A stretch of DNA of 9,392 nt from contig CAMPHP010000075.1 of NCBI GenBank assembly GCA_946885925.1, positions 1 to 9,392 on the forward strand, written 5' to 3'. Shown piece after piece: positions 1-6,786 of this stretch. Source of the stretch: an uncultured Litorilinea sp. (GTDB lineage Bacteria > Chloroflexota > Anaerolineae > Caldilineales > Caldilineaceae). The translations under genes and the position numbers were made by a program. Under the pieces are notes generated by a model that made no database searches, was not told where the DNA came from, and saw only the letters and a list, made by a program, of their open reading frames with translations. Each line of letters starts with the position of its first letter. Position 1 is the first letter of the stretch.

Positions 1-438
1 CTAGATTATATCGCCAGTCGCCCAGAGACTACTTCTGCTGGGGTTGGTTGTGTGGGGTTGTCGGGCGGGGGGACGACTACGCTGTATGCGGCTGCGTTGG
101 AGCCGCGCATTACCGCTGCCGTGGTGAGCGGCGCATTTGGCAGCTTTCGCTCGTCGATTATGGGCACGATCCATTGTGATTGCAATTATGTTCCGGGGAT
201 TCTGCAATATGCGGAGATGGCGGATATTGCCGCGCTGATTGCGCCTCGTCCGCTGCTCATCGAGAATGGCACTGAAGATCCGATTTTTCCGGTGGATGCG
301 ACCCGAGCAGCGAGTGAAGAAGTTGGGCGAGTCTATGCGCTGCTGGGGGCCTCAGAGCGTTTTGACCAAGATATTTTTCAGGGTGGTCATCGCTTTAGCG
401 GCAATAAGGCATTTGAATGGTTTGCTAGATGGTTGTGA
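1..438 (+). CDS. Alpha/beta hydrolase, acetyl-xylan-esterase / dienelactone-hydrolase-like (5' truncated)
   Basis: This is the C-terminal 145 residues of a serine hydrolase; the start lies left of the window. The frame is open from base 1, so the GTG at 52 is not needed as a start. The nucleophile elbow G-L-S-G-G is seen with Ser at visible residue 21. The acid is probably Asp93 in N-G-T-E-D-P, and the catalytic His is His130 in Q-G-G-H-R-F. Order and spacing fit an alpha/beta hydrolase triad. The segment H-C-D-C-N-Y-V-P-G (about 58-66) is typical of the acetyl esterase / dienelactone hydrolase-like family (Abhydrolase_7 type). By family it would cleave ester bonds, possibly acetyl groups on polysaccharides, but the substrate cannot be read here. 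No signal peptide can be judged because the N-terminus is missing. It ends in TGA, 116 bp before the next gene on the same strand. Confidence 0.88.
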   Translation, partial: LDYIASRPETTSAGVGCVGLSGGGTTTLYAAALEPRITAAVVSGAFGSFRSSIMGTIHCDCNYVPGILQYAEMADIAALIAPRPLLIENGTEDPIFPVDATRAASEEVGRVYALLGASERFDQDIFQGGHRFSGNKAFEWFARWL

Positions 439-458
439 TGAGTTGCAGGACAAATTAA

Positions 459-501
459 CCTTCCTCGGAGCCACCCAGAGGGTTCCTGGCTCCAACGAAG
501 G
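459..501. repeat. Imperfect palindrome after the hydrolase gene
   Basis: A 15-base left arm (459-473) pairs with a right arm (487-501) at 13 of 15 positions, leaving a 13-base loop. It starts 20 bases after the hydrolase stop. It lacks a run of T on the plus strand, so it is not a standard intrinsic terminator. It could protect the mRNA 3' end, or be one copy of a dispersed palindromic repeat. The arms and loop contain related words (GGGTTCCTGG, GGGGTTCTGG) that add to the repeat-like look. Confidence 0.5.
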
Positions 502-554
502 GGTTCTGGATGAGTATGTGAGTAAGGCAGAGAACTAGAGGGAGAGAAGGGTAG

Positions 555-1847
555 ATGGCTGATCTACGCGATGAGTTGGTGCAGCGATACACGGGTATTC
601 CTGATGTGCACCGTGTAGGGTTAGCGGTTGAGCAGTGCGCCGAGCGTGTGGGGCGTTTTGGATATGTATCCAAGCAACTGATGTTGGTGCAGGCGGGTAA
701 GATGACTGCCGTTGCCAACTGGGATTTTAAGGCCGCGGTCGGTCGCCAACTGTGGGAATCCGCGCTGCACTGGGGTATTTGGCGCGAGCGTATTGGTGAA
801 TTGCGCGGCCATGAGCATCTGATCGAACGCCACGCCGAGGGTCCACTCTATGATCTATTCCAAGAACTGCTCTATAGCCAAGATGACGCTGAATTTGCCG
901 TGGGTCTATACGACGTTATTCTGCCTGCTTACCGCGATGCGTTGGCGCGCTATCGAGCGGAGACCAATCCTTTAGTAGACCAGCCGACGGTTCGCGCTGC
1001 GGGTCATGTACTTTTGGATCTTGACGACCATCTGGCCTTTGGACAAAGCGTGCTCGATGCGCTACTGCCTGCTGATGCACCTGAACTTGTAGCGTGGCGT
1101 CAACACCTAGCGCAATATTTAGAGGCCGCTGGCGGTATTGATGGAACTGGCAAAGTGCGTCCCACCTTTGAGCTTCCTGCGCCGCGCAGCCAAGGTGATT
1201 TTCGGATTGAGCCTTCCTTTGCGCGCGATAAGCGCTTTCAGACTACGCTGCCCAAGGCGAATCCTTATAACGAAGAGGAGACGTGGGAGCATCTACTTTC
1301 CAAGATGTGGGTGCGCTCGCAGGAGATGACCGCTGCCGAGCTTTGTGCGACGGTGATCTTTGAGTGGGAGGATCTGCCCTATGAAGGCTATGTTGACCTG
1401 GCGCGTCATTGCTGGGATGAGACGCGTCATAGCCTCTTTGGTCAAGCTGCGCTGGAAGCTGAAGGAATCCCACTGGAAAGCCTGCCTAGTTGGGTAGGCT
1501 ACGCCAAGCACACGCTGCCTGTCCCACCACAAAAACGCTATTCGCATCTGGCTATTGCTACAGAAGCGGGCTTGATGGCCTATCCCGGCGGCAAACGGGG
1601 TGAATGGGAATGGTGCAAGGATCGCGCACGCCATCCGTTGATGACGACCTATCAGGATTTTGATTGGGCTGATGAAGTGACGCATGTGGCCTATGGGCGG
1701 GAGTGGTTGATCCGCTATTTCTGCAAGGGCGACCGCGCACGAGCGCAAGCGATGGCAGATGAAACAGTGGCGGAGCGCAAGGCCTATTATGAGCAATTTA
1801 TCCAACCGGATCAGAAGATAGCGATTGATACGACGACCTCAGAATAG
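555..1847 (+). CDS. Ferritin-like diiron-type protein (DUF455-like), function unknown
   Basis: This 430-residue soluble protein has no signal peptide or membrane segment. The C-terminal half (about 258-395) shows the pattern of a four-helix diiron carboxylate protein: Glu270 or Glu272 in F-E-W-E-D-L-P, then E289-T-R-H292, then Glu337 in A-T-E-A-G-L-M, then E374-V-T-H377 in D-E-V-T-H-V-A-Y-G. The last motif resembles DUF455 proteins of the ferritin-like superfamily. The N-terminal half is also helical, with W-E-S-A-L-H (E69, H72) and D-L-D-D-H-L (D158, H159), so it may be a second, degenerate helical bundle. Family members bind two metals and often do oxidations, but no reaction can be assigned. 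The start ATG at 555 follows a purine-rich ribosome binding region (541-550, GGAG...AAGG). It lies 116 bp after the hydrolase on the same strand, with a palindrome between, so co-transcription is possible but unproven. A terminator follows at 1979-2006. Confidence 0.85.
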   Translation: MADLRDELVQRYTGIPDVHRVGLAVEQCAERVGRFGYVSKQLMLVQAGKMTAVANWDFKAAVGRQLWESALHWGIWRERIGELRGHEHLIERHAEGPLYDLFQELLYSQDDAEFAVGLYDVILPAYRDALARYRAETNPLVDQPTVRAAGHVLLDLDDHLAFGQSVLDALLPADAPELVAWRQHLAQYLEAAGGIDGTGKVRPTFELPAPRSQGDFRIEPSFARDKRFQTTLPKANPYNEEETWEHLLSKMWVRSQEMTAAELCATVIFEWEDLPYEGYVDLARHCWDETRHSLFGQAALEAEGIPLESLPSWVGYAKHTLPVPPQKRYSHLAIATEAGLMAYPGGKRGEWEWCKDRARHPLMTTYQDFDWADEVTHVAYGREWLIRYFCKGDRARAQAMADETVAERKAYYEQFIQPDQKIAIDTTTSE

Positions 1848-1866
1848 GTCATTCAGAGTAGGTCAT

Positions 1867-1955
1867 GCAGTGGCGCGAAGCCGCAGAGGAGTGTGCTGGG
1901 AGTAGGTTTTTCTCCGCGCCACTGCGTCTCTGCGTAAGACTCTAACGCGCGCCAC
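1867..1955. repeat. Cluster of interleaved inverted repeats, possible dispersed repeat or structured RNA
   Basis: Arm A (1867-1877, GCAGTGGCGCG) is perfectly complementary to A' (1915-1925). Arm B (1882-1888, CGCAGAG) is complementary to B' (1928-1934). The order A-B-A'-B' is that of an H-type pseudoknot. A third site, A'' (1948-1955, CGCGCCAC), also complements part of A (1870-1877). If A pairs with A'' instead, the B-B' stem becomes nested. The CTCTGCG-type words resemble short intergenic repeats I recall from Chloroflexota and cyanobacteria (unverified). It lies between the ferritin-like gene and its terminator. Confidence 0.5.
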
Positions 1956-1978
1956 AATCGAAGAGGTAAATCACTCAA

Positions 1979-2006
1979 GCCCACGGCAAACATCCGTGGG
2001 CGTTTT
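1979..2006 (+). terminator. Intrinsic terminator after the ferritin-like gene
   Basis: A perfect 8-bp GC-rich stem (GCCCACGG, 1979-1986, with CCGTGGGC, 1994-2001) closes a 7-base loop and is followed by GTTTT (2002-2006). It lies 131 bases after the ferritin-like stop and before the ABC operon, so it separates the two transcription units. The T run is short, so efficiency may be moderate. Confidence 0.7.
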
Positions 2007-2031
2007 GCGTGCCAAGCGCACTTCAGTTGCG

Positions 2032-2060
2032 TTGCGCGTGGAACCTATGGCGTAAAATAT
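2032..2060 (+). promoter_or_regulatory. Weak candidate promoter for the ABC exporter operon
   Basis: TTGCGC (2032-2037) and AAATAT (2055-2060) are 17 bases apart, and the overlapping TAAAAT (2053-2058) is an alternative -10 box. The site sits just past the terminator at 1979-2006 and about 100 bases before the ATPase start, which is where a promoter is expected. The -35 match is poor, so this is a positional guess. I see nothing else convincing between 2061 and the ribosome binding site GGAAGG (2148-2153). Confidence 0.3.
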
Positions 2061-2160
2061 ACGTAGTGACTCTTGTGCCCAGAAAAGGGTCGCTCAGTAT
2101 GGAGTGAATTCCCCTATGCGTACTACGATCCTGATCCCCGAATGACCGGAAGGCAAGCAG

Positions 2161-3162
2161 ATGGAAGTGATGGTGCAAACCCAAAATCTAGGCAAAACGT
2201 ATAAGCGTGCAGATGGCAGCCTAGAGGATGCGGTCAAGAACGTGAACTTGGAGATGCGATCAGGCGACATCCTGGGCCTAATCGGACCCAATGGCGCGGG
2301 AAAAACAACCACAATTGCGATGAGTAGCCGATTGATACCTCCCACCACCGGCGATGCTTTGATCGGTGGCTATTCGATTACCAAGCAGCCGCTCGCAGCC
2401 AAGCAGTTGATCGGCTATATTCCCCAGGAAATTGCGCTCTACCCAGAGCTAAGTGCTCGCCAAAATCTGCGCTTTTTCGGCCAGATGTATGGCATGGGGG
2501 GCAAGGAATTGGACCGGCGGGTGGATGAATTATTTGAGCTAATTGACTTGACCGACCGCCAAAAGGATCGGGTAGAGACTTTTTCGGGCGGGATGAAGCG
2601 GCGTGTCAACATTGCGGCAGGCTTGCTGCACAGACCGCAGTTGATCTATATGGATGAGCCTACTGTGGGGATTGATCCGCAGAGCCGCAGGCGCATTCTG
2701 GATACTGTTAAGCTGCTGCGTGATGAGTTTGGCGCGACGATTCTATATACGACACACTTGATGGAGGAAGCTCAAGAGTTGAGCGACCGCGTCGGCATCA
2801 TTGATCATGGTGAGATTATCGCACTGGGTACGCAGGATGAATTGACGCAGCATGTGGGTGAAGATGATCGCTTGGAGTTTCAGGTCGGCGCACAAGCTGT
2901 GACGGATGCGCTGATGGCGCGGCTGCAAAACGAGGTGGCGGGCGTCACGCGCATCTTGTATACACCGCCGGAAGCTGCCAATGGCGATGATGAGATCATG
3001 CCTGCACATCTGACTGTTTTTGCTCGACGCGGACGCACTGCCTTGCCGGGATTGATCCAAGGCTTGATCGACGCTGGCGTTGAGATTCAGGCGGTGCAAG
3101 TGCGCGAGCCAGACTTGGAAGCGGTCTTTCTGGCGCTCACGGGCCGCGCCTTGCGCGATTGA
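2161..3162 (+). CDS. ABC-2 type exporter, ATP-binding protein (DrrA/CcmA-like)
   Basis: This 333-residue cytoplasmic ATPase drives the two permeases encoded directly downstream. All ABC motifs are present: Walker A G-P-N-G-A-G-K-T-T (42-50), Q-loop Gln89 in I-P-Q-E, signature F-S-G-G-M (141-145), Walker B L-I-Y-M-D-E-P (161-167) with catalytic Glu166, and H-loop His199 in T-T-H-L-M. The C-terminal extension (about 235-333) ends in R-E-P-D-L-E-A-V-F-L-A-L-T-G, the usual tail of the daunorubicin/multidrug (DrrA, DUF4162-tail) subgroup. Length is normal for that group. The start at 2161 has a good ribosome binding site, GGAAGG (2148-2153, 7-base gap), and an in-frame stop at 2143 rules out much earlier starts; Met4 is a possible alternative. 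Its TGA is 11 bases before the first permease start, so translation is probably linked. The substrate (drug, lipid, polysaccharide or peptide) cannot be told from this subunit. Confidence 0.96.
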   Translation: MEVMVQTQNLGKTYKRADGSLEDAVKNVNLEMRSGDILGLIGPNGAGKTTTIAMSSRLIPPTTGDALIGGYSITKQPLAAKQLIGYIPQEIALYPELSARQNLRFFGQMYGMGGKELDRRVDELFELIDLTDRQKDRVETFSGGMKRRVNIAAGLLHRPQLIYMDEPTVGIDPQSRRRILDTVKLLRDEFGATILYTTHLMEEAQELSDRVGIIDHGEIIALGTQDELTQHVGEDDRLEFQVGAQAVTDALMARLQNEVAGVTRILYTPPEAANGDDEIMPAHLTVFARRGRTALPGLIQGLIDAGVEIQAVQVREPDLEAVFLALTGRALRD

Positions 3163-3173
3163 TAGGGCCTGCT

Positions 3174-4736
3174 ATGAAAAAGATTCTGATCCTCGCGGGG
3201 AAAGAGCTACTCTCCACCCTCCGCCAGCGCAATCTTGTCTTGCTCATGTTTCTGTCACCCATTGTGCTTTCCACCATCATCGGTCTGGCTTTTGGCGGGC
3301 TGGGTGGTGCAAGCGGCACGCCAGACTTTGCAGACATTAGCGTGGCTGTGGTTAATCTGGATAGGGGTTTCAATCTTCAGCAACAACTGCCCGCCGCTGA
3401 GACCTCTTTATTGTTTGATTCGGGGTTGTTTGGCGCGGAGATAGAGATCGGGGGGCAGACAGTCAGTTTGGGTGACGCTCTTCATCCTGGGAATGTCTCG
3501 CTGAACTACGGCGACCAGCTCGCCGCGATTCTCCTTTCACAACCGCTGACTGCTACATCCGGCGTCGTGGCTAACGGGGGCTTTGACCTGAGCGAGCTTT
3601 CCTGTCCACTGCTGCCCGCCGGCGAGGATGGGGAGATGGCCTTTACTGGCTCGCTCGACGAGTTGCTGGATGCCGAGGCTGTGCATGATCCGGTAGTTGC
3701 GCGCGAAGGGGTGATGCGCGGTGACTATGACGCAGCCGTTATTATTCCGCCCAACTTCAGCCAGCAACTCGCGCCATCATTAGAAATAAGCGTCACAAAT
3801 TCGCTTACGCCGGCAGGTGCGGTGGAGGTATTTGCCAATAATGGCACGCCGATTTCAGCCAGCATTGTACGCACTGTAGTGGAGGGCATTGTCAACGAGT
3901 TTGCGCGGGTGAACGTGGCCTTGAGTGCGCTGGTTTTGGCGACGATTGACACGATGAACGGTGTCGAGTCCAGCCAGCTTGAGATAAGCGCGCTCGACGT
4001 GAATGCGCTCACGAGCATGCTGCAAGGTGTTGATGCCTCGGTGCTGGAGCCGCTGGGCTGTCTGGTAACGCCCGGAGCCAGCAATGTACAGCTTGTGCAA
4101 CAGCCGCTGGACGAGGTGCAGACGCGCAGTGCCTTTGGCATCTTGATGGTGGTCTTGGGCGGGTCGCAGGCTCTCTTTTTTGCCCTTTTTACGGGCATCT
4201 TTGGCATCAATTCGATCTATGAAGATCGCATCCAAGGCACGCTACAACGGCTGCTCGTGACGCCTACGCCAAGCAGTTCTATCCTGGCGGGCAGGTTATT
4301 GGGCAATCTCGTCATCGTGATAACCCAGTTGCTCACTCTGTTGTTTGCCCTGGCGATTATCACGATGTTGGTCGAACAAGACTTGACCTTTATTTGGGGC
4401 AATAACCTCTTTGCGCTGCTGTTGGTTGTGCTGGGGCTTGCCCTTTTCACAACGGGTCTGGGTGTCTTGATTGTCGGGTTGGCGAGTTCGTCGGAACAGG
4501 TGCAGTTGATCGGCCCTCTGATTACACTGCTTTTGGGCGGGCTGAGCGGCTCGTTTGGCTTCGTGCTGCCGCGCCAAATTGCCCAGCTTTCACCGATTTG
4601 GTGGGGTGTTGACGCAATGCGTAAGCTGGCAGCCAACGAATCTGACATTGGCCTCCATCTGTTGGTGCTCTTTGCCGTTGGCATCTTCTTTGCCAGCGTG
4701 GGAACTTTCTTTTTCCGGCGACGAATGGATCTATAA
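3174..4736 (+). CDS. ABC-2 type exporter permease, first subunit, with large extracytoplasmic domain
   Basis: This 520-residue membrane subunit has ABC-2 (YhgE/DrrB-like) architecture. A short cytoplasmic amphipathic N-terminus (M-K-K-I-L-I-L-A-G-K-E-L) leads to TM1 (about 21-43). A roughly 275-residue extracytoplasmic domain (about 44-318) follows, then about five TM helices (320-343, 374-400, 410-436, 445-465, 490-513). The loop Y-E-D-R-I-Q-G-T-L-Q-R-L-L-V-T-P (349-364) is the cytoplasmic coupling helix typical of the family. The outer domain has only two cysteines, Cys144 and Cys296, a possible disulfide. I chose ATG 3174 over the TTG at 3159 (which overlaps the ATPase stop) because AGGG at 3164-3167 sits 6 bases before the ATG and the protein then starts with a normal M-K-K. 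The next permease starts 2 bases after this stop. The pair should form one heterodimeric channel with the ATPase. Confidence 0.93.
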   Translation: MKKILILAGKELLSTLRQRNLVLLMFLSPIVLSTIIGLAFGGLGGASGTPDFADISVAVVNLDRGFNLQQQLPAAETSLLFDSGLFGAEIEIGGQTVSLGDALHPGNVSLNYGDQLAAILLSQPLTATSGVVANGGFDLSELSCPLLPAGEDGEMAFTGSLDELLDAEAVHDPVVAREGVMRGDYDAAVIIPPNFSQQLAPSLEISVTNSLTPAGAVEVFANNGTPISASIVRTVVEGIVNEFARVNVALSALVLATIDTMNGVESSQLEISALDVNALTSMLQGVDASVLEPLGCLVTPGASNVQLVQQPLDEVQTRSAFGILMVVLGGSQALFFALFTGIFGINSIYEDRIQGTLQRLLVTPTPSSSILAGRLLGNLVIVITQLLTLLFALAIITMLVEQDLTFIWGNNLFALLLVVLGLALFTTGLGVLIVGLASSSEQVQLIGPLITLLLGGLSGSFGFVLPRQIAQLSPIWWGVDAMRKLAANESDIGLHLLVLFAVGIFFASVGTFFFRRRMDL

Positions 4737-4738
4737 CG

Positions 4739-6007
4739 ATGCGTGCACTTCTCACGATAACCCTGAACGATTTGCGAATCTTCCTCTCGAAACCCGGCAG
4801 TTGGATCAGCCTGGGCTTATTGCCGGTTCTGTTTACCGTGGTATTGGGGTTTGCCTTTAGCAGTGGCAGTAGTGACCCAACATTGCGCGTGGATGTGATT
4901 GATGAGGATAACAGCGCGCGTTCTGTGCGTTTTTTAACGGAATTGCGTAACGCAAATGAGACGCTACTGCTTTGCCCGATGGATGCCCTGGGTGACAGTG
5001 GCGAGGATCGCTGTGGTCTGGCGGACGAACCGTTAACTTTGGAAAAAGGACAAGAACGGCTGCGTGAGGGTGAAAGCGCCGCTTTACTTGTCATCCCGGC
5101 TGGCTATGGGGCTGCGCTGGAAAACTTTACCAATGTTCAGATTGATTATTATTCGGCCACAGACCCCACGTCACCCGATCCTGTACGTCAAACTCTGGAC
5201 GCGGTGATGCGGCGGGTCAACGGTGCGGCACTTACCGCGGCTGTGGCTGGCGGCGTGCTCGACCGCATCAGCACACAGCGTGGGGCCAGTGCGGCAATCG
5301 ATTCTTGGCGTGACTCGTTTGTGAGCGATGTTTACAGCAAGACTGAAATGCTGATGGCGCAACGCCCGCCTGCTGTGCATTATGTGGCAACCGGCGGCGC
5401 GCAGGAATCTGGCGTGAACGAGGGCTTCCGCCAATCCGTACCGGGGACAGGGTCGATGTATGTGATGTTTACAGTGTTAGGTGGGGTTGCGATTCTGCTG
5501 CGCGAGCGTAAACGGTGGACGTTGCAACGGTTGGGGGTATTGCCGATCCGGCGCAGCCAGATTCTTGGCGGCAAAATTCTCACCTACTTTACGCTCGGCA
5601 TGATGCAGTATTTGATTGTTTTTGCCGTGGGGTTGGTTGTGGGTCTGGATTTTGGCCCCCATCCGTTGCTGCTGCTGCCGGTTATGGTGACCTTCGTACT
5701 CTGCTGCACCGCGCTTGCCTTTGCCATCGCGCCGTTCTTGAACAGTGAAGGCCAGGCTAGCGTTATGGCGCAGTTGCTATCGCTCACGTTGGCTTCAATC
5801 GGTGGGGCATGGTGGCCTTTGGAAATTGTGCCTGAATTTATGCAACGCATCGGCCATCTTTCACCTGTGGCCTGGGCGATGGATGCCTTTCAGGATCTAC
5901 TCTTTTATGGGGGTGGCTTTGCCCAGATTTTGCCGGAGATGGCTGTGCTGCTTGCCGCCGCTGCGGCGTTGTTCGGGGTGGGCGTCTGGCGTTTCCGGTA
6001 TGTATAG
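4739..6007 (+). CDS. ABC-2 type exporter permease, second subunit
   Basis: This 422-residue partner of the preceding permease shares its plan but is about 100 residues shorter, mostly in the outer domain. TM1 (about 22-40) is followed by an extracytoplasmic domain (about 41-236), then about five TM segments (237-254, 280-302, 308-330, 342-360 and 396-416). The coupling-helix motif R-E-R-K-R-W-T-L-Q-R-L-G-V-L-P (255-269) matches the equivalent site in the first permease. Cys79 and Cys92 in the outer domain could form a short disulfide loop. The C-terminal segment H-L-S-P-V-A-W-A-M-D-A-F (373-384) parallels Q-L-S-P-I-W-W-G-V-D-A-M of the first permease, as expected for paralogues. ATG 4739 lies 2 bases after the upstream TAA, so translational coupling is likely. 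No terminator is evident after it, and the next gene begins 70 bases on. Confidence 0.93.
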   Translation: MRALLTITLNDLRIFLSKPGSWISLGLLPVLFTVVLGFAFSSGSSDPTLRVDVIDEDNSARSVRFLTELRNANETLLLCPMDALGDSGEDRCGLADEPLTLEKGQERLREGESAALLVIPAGYGAALENFTNVQIDYYSATDPTSPDPVRQTLDAVMRRVNGAALTAAVAGGVLDRISTQRGASAAIDSWRDSFVSDVYSKTEMLMAQRPPAVHYVATGGAQESGVNEGFRQSVPGTGSMYVMFTVLGGVAILLRERKRWTLQRLGVLPIRRSQILGGKILTYFTLGMMQYLIVFAVGLVVGLDFGPHPLLLLPVMVTFVLCCTALAFAIAPFLNSEGQASVMAQLLSLTLASIGGAWWPLEIVPEFMQRIGHLSPVAWAMDAFQDLLFYGGGFAQILPEMAVLLAAAAALFGVGVWRFRYV

Positions 6008-6038
6008 AGCGCGCAAGAGTCAAAGAAAACTGATACGT

Positions 6039-6060
6039 ATAGCTGATCCTCATAGCTGAT
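6039..6060. repeat. Short direct repeat upstream of the 231-residue gene
   Basis: ATAGCTGAT occurs at 6039-6047 and again at 6052-6060, a 13-base period. A third, partial copy, CTGAT, precedes it at about 6030-6034. The repeats lie in the 70-base gap between the second permease and the next gene, just before its ribosome binding site. This could be an operator or simple slippage; no function can be assigned. Confidence 0.35.
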
Positions 6061-6077
6061 ACTCAAAAGGAGCATGT

Positions 6078-6773
6078 ATGGCTGGTTCACATGTGCCGCT
6101 ACCTGATTATTGGATGCCACAGCCGCCAATGCAGCTAGACGATGCTGCCTGCCGTGCGTGCGATGCCTTGTTCGCGACAGCAGTGGCGCAGGGGGCAAAT
6201 CAACCATTTGCGTACACATTAAGCATACCCAAATGGCAATTTTTGTGCTACCTTGTGCAACGTCACAACTTGGCGTTGCATGGTTCTGGCAATGCGGAGA
6301 TTGCCTGTTTTGAACCACGCCAGGCGGTTGACTTGCAGGCATTTGGCGCGCAGAAGGCGGTCTATGCAGCGGCAGATGGCATCTGGCCGATCTACTTTGC
6401 CATTGTTGATCGCACCAAGTCAGCCAGCATTATTAATGCTTGCGTCTATCTAGCGCAGGCGAATGGCACGATGGGCGAGCCATATTATTGCTTCTCCATT
6501 AGCCAGCATGCACTGCCTCATTATCCTTATCAGAACGGCGTTGTCTATCTCCTCCCAAGTGCTACGTTTATGCGCCAGCCCCCTATGCACGTTGGCCCCT
6601 GGCACATTCATATAGCCCAGCTTGCCAGCCTAGAAGCAGTCGTGCCACTCGCCAAGTTGGCAGTTACGCCAGAAGATTTCCCTTTCCTGGCTCAAATGCG
6701 TTCGCATGACGATGAGCGGCTGGAGGAATATGCCAACGCAATGAGCCAGGGGCTTCCCTGGCCTGTCCATTAG
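6078..6773 (+). CDS. Conserved-looking protein of unknown function, possible ADP-ribosyltransferase-like fold
   Basis: This 231-residue soluble protein has no signal peptide or TM helix. I do not recognise a named family. The core reads L-A-L-H-G-S-G-N (65-72), F-E-P-R-Q (78-82), D-L-Q-A-F-G-A-Q-K-A-V-Y-A-A-A-D-G-I-W-P (85-104) and S-L-E (184-186) before V-V-P-L-A-K-L-A-V-T-P-E-D-F-P (188-202). The pattern H-G-S, then F-G...V-Y-A, then a late Glu recalls the H-Y-E triad of PARP-type ADP-ribosyltransferases, with candidate residues His68, Tyr96 and Glu186. This is inference, not a recognised hit. The start at 6078 is well supported by AAGGAG (6067-6072, 5-base gap); an out-of-frame ATG lies at 6074. 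It is co-directional with the ABC operon, 70 bp downstream, so it may be read through from that operon or have its own promoter. It converges with the minus-strand gene, 13 bases apart. Confidence 0.8.
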   Translation: MAGSHVPLPDYWMPQPPMQLDDAACRACDALFATAVAQGANQPFAYTLSIPKWQFLCYLVQRHNLALHGSGNAEIACFEPRQAVDLQAFGAQKAVYAAADGIWPIYFAIVDRTKSASIINACVYLAQANGTMGEPYYCFSISQHALPHYPYQNGVVYLLPSATFMRQPPMHVGPWHIHIAQLASLEAVVPLAKLAVTPEDFPFLAQMRSHDDERLEEYANAMSQGLPWPVH

Positions 6774-6786
6774 TCTATCTCTTAGC

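Noticed and set aside
1293..1805. 170-codon minus-strand frame inside the ferritin-like gene
   Set aside because: It is antisense to a protein with conserved metal-ligand motifs and shows no start signal or family resemblance.
2012..2041. Imperfect hairpin CCAAGCGCA / TGCGCGTGG just after the terminator
   Set aside because: 8 of 9 pairs with a 12-base loop and no T run; it overlaps the candidate -35 box and may be chance in GC-rich DNA.
2062..2127. Inverted pair CGTAGT / ACTACG flanking the ABC leader
   Set aside because: Only 6 bases match across a 54-base gap, which is expected by chance.
3159..3173. TTG at 3159 as the start of the first permease
   Set aside because: TTG would overlap the ATPase stop and add five residues; the ATG at 3174 has a spaced AGGG and a typical M-K-K start.
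3725..4210. 161-codon minus-strand frame inside the first permease
   Set aside because: It is a Ser/Thr-rich shadow of the permease outer domain with no independent support.
4522..5094. 190-codon minus-strand frame across the permease junction
   Set aside because: It is the shadow of two clear membrane protein genes; the translation is rich in Arg, Ser and Pro with no domain pattern.
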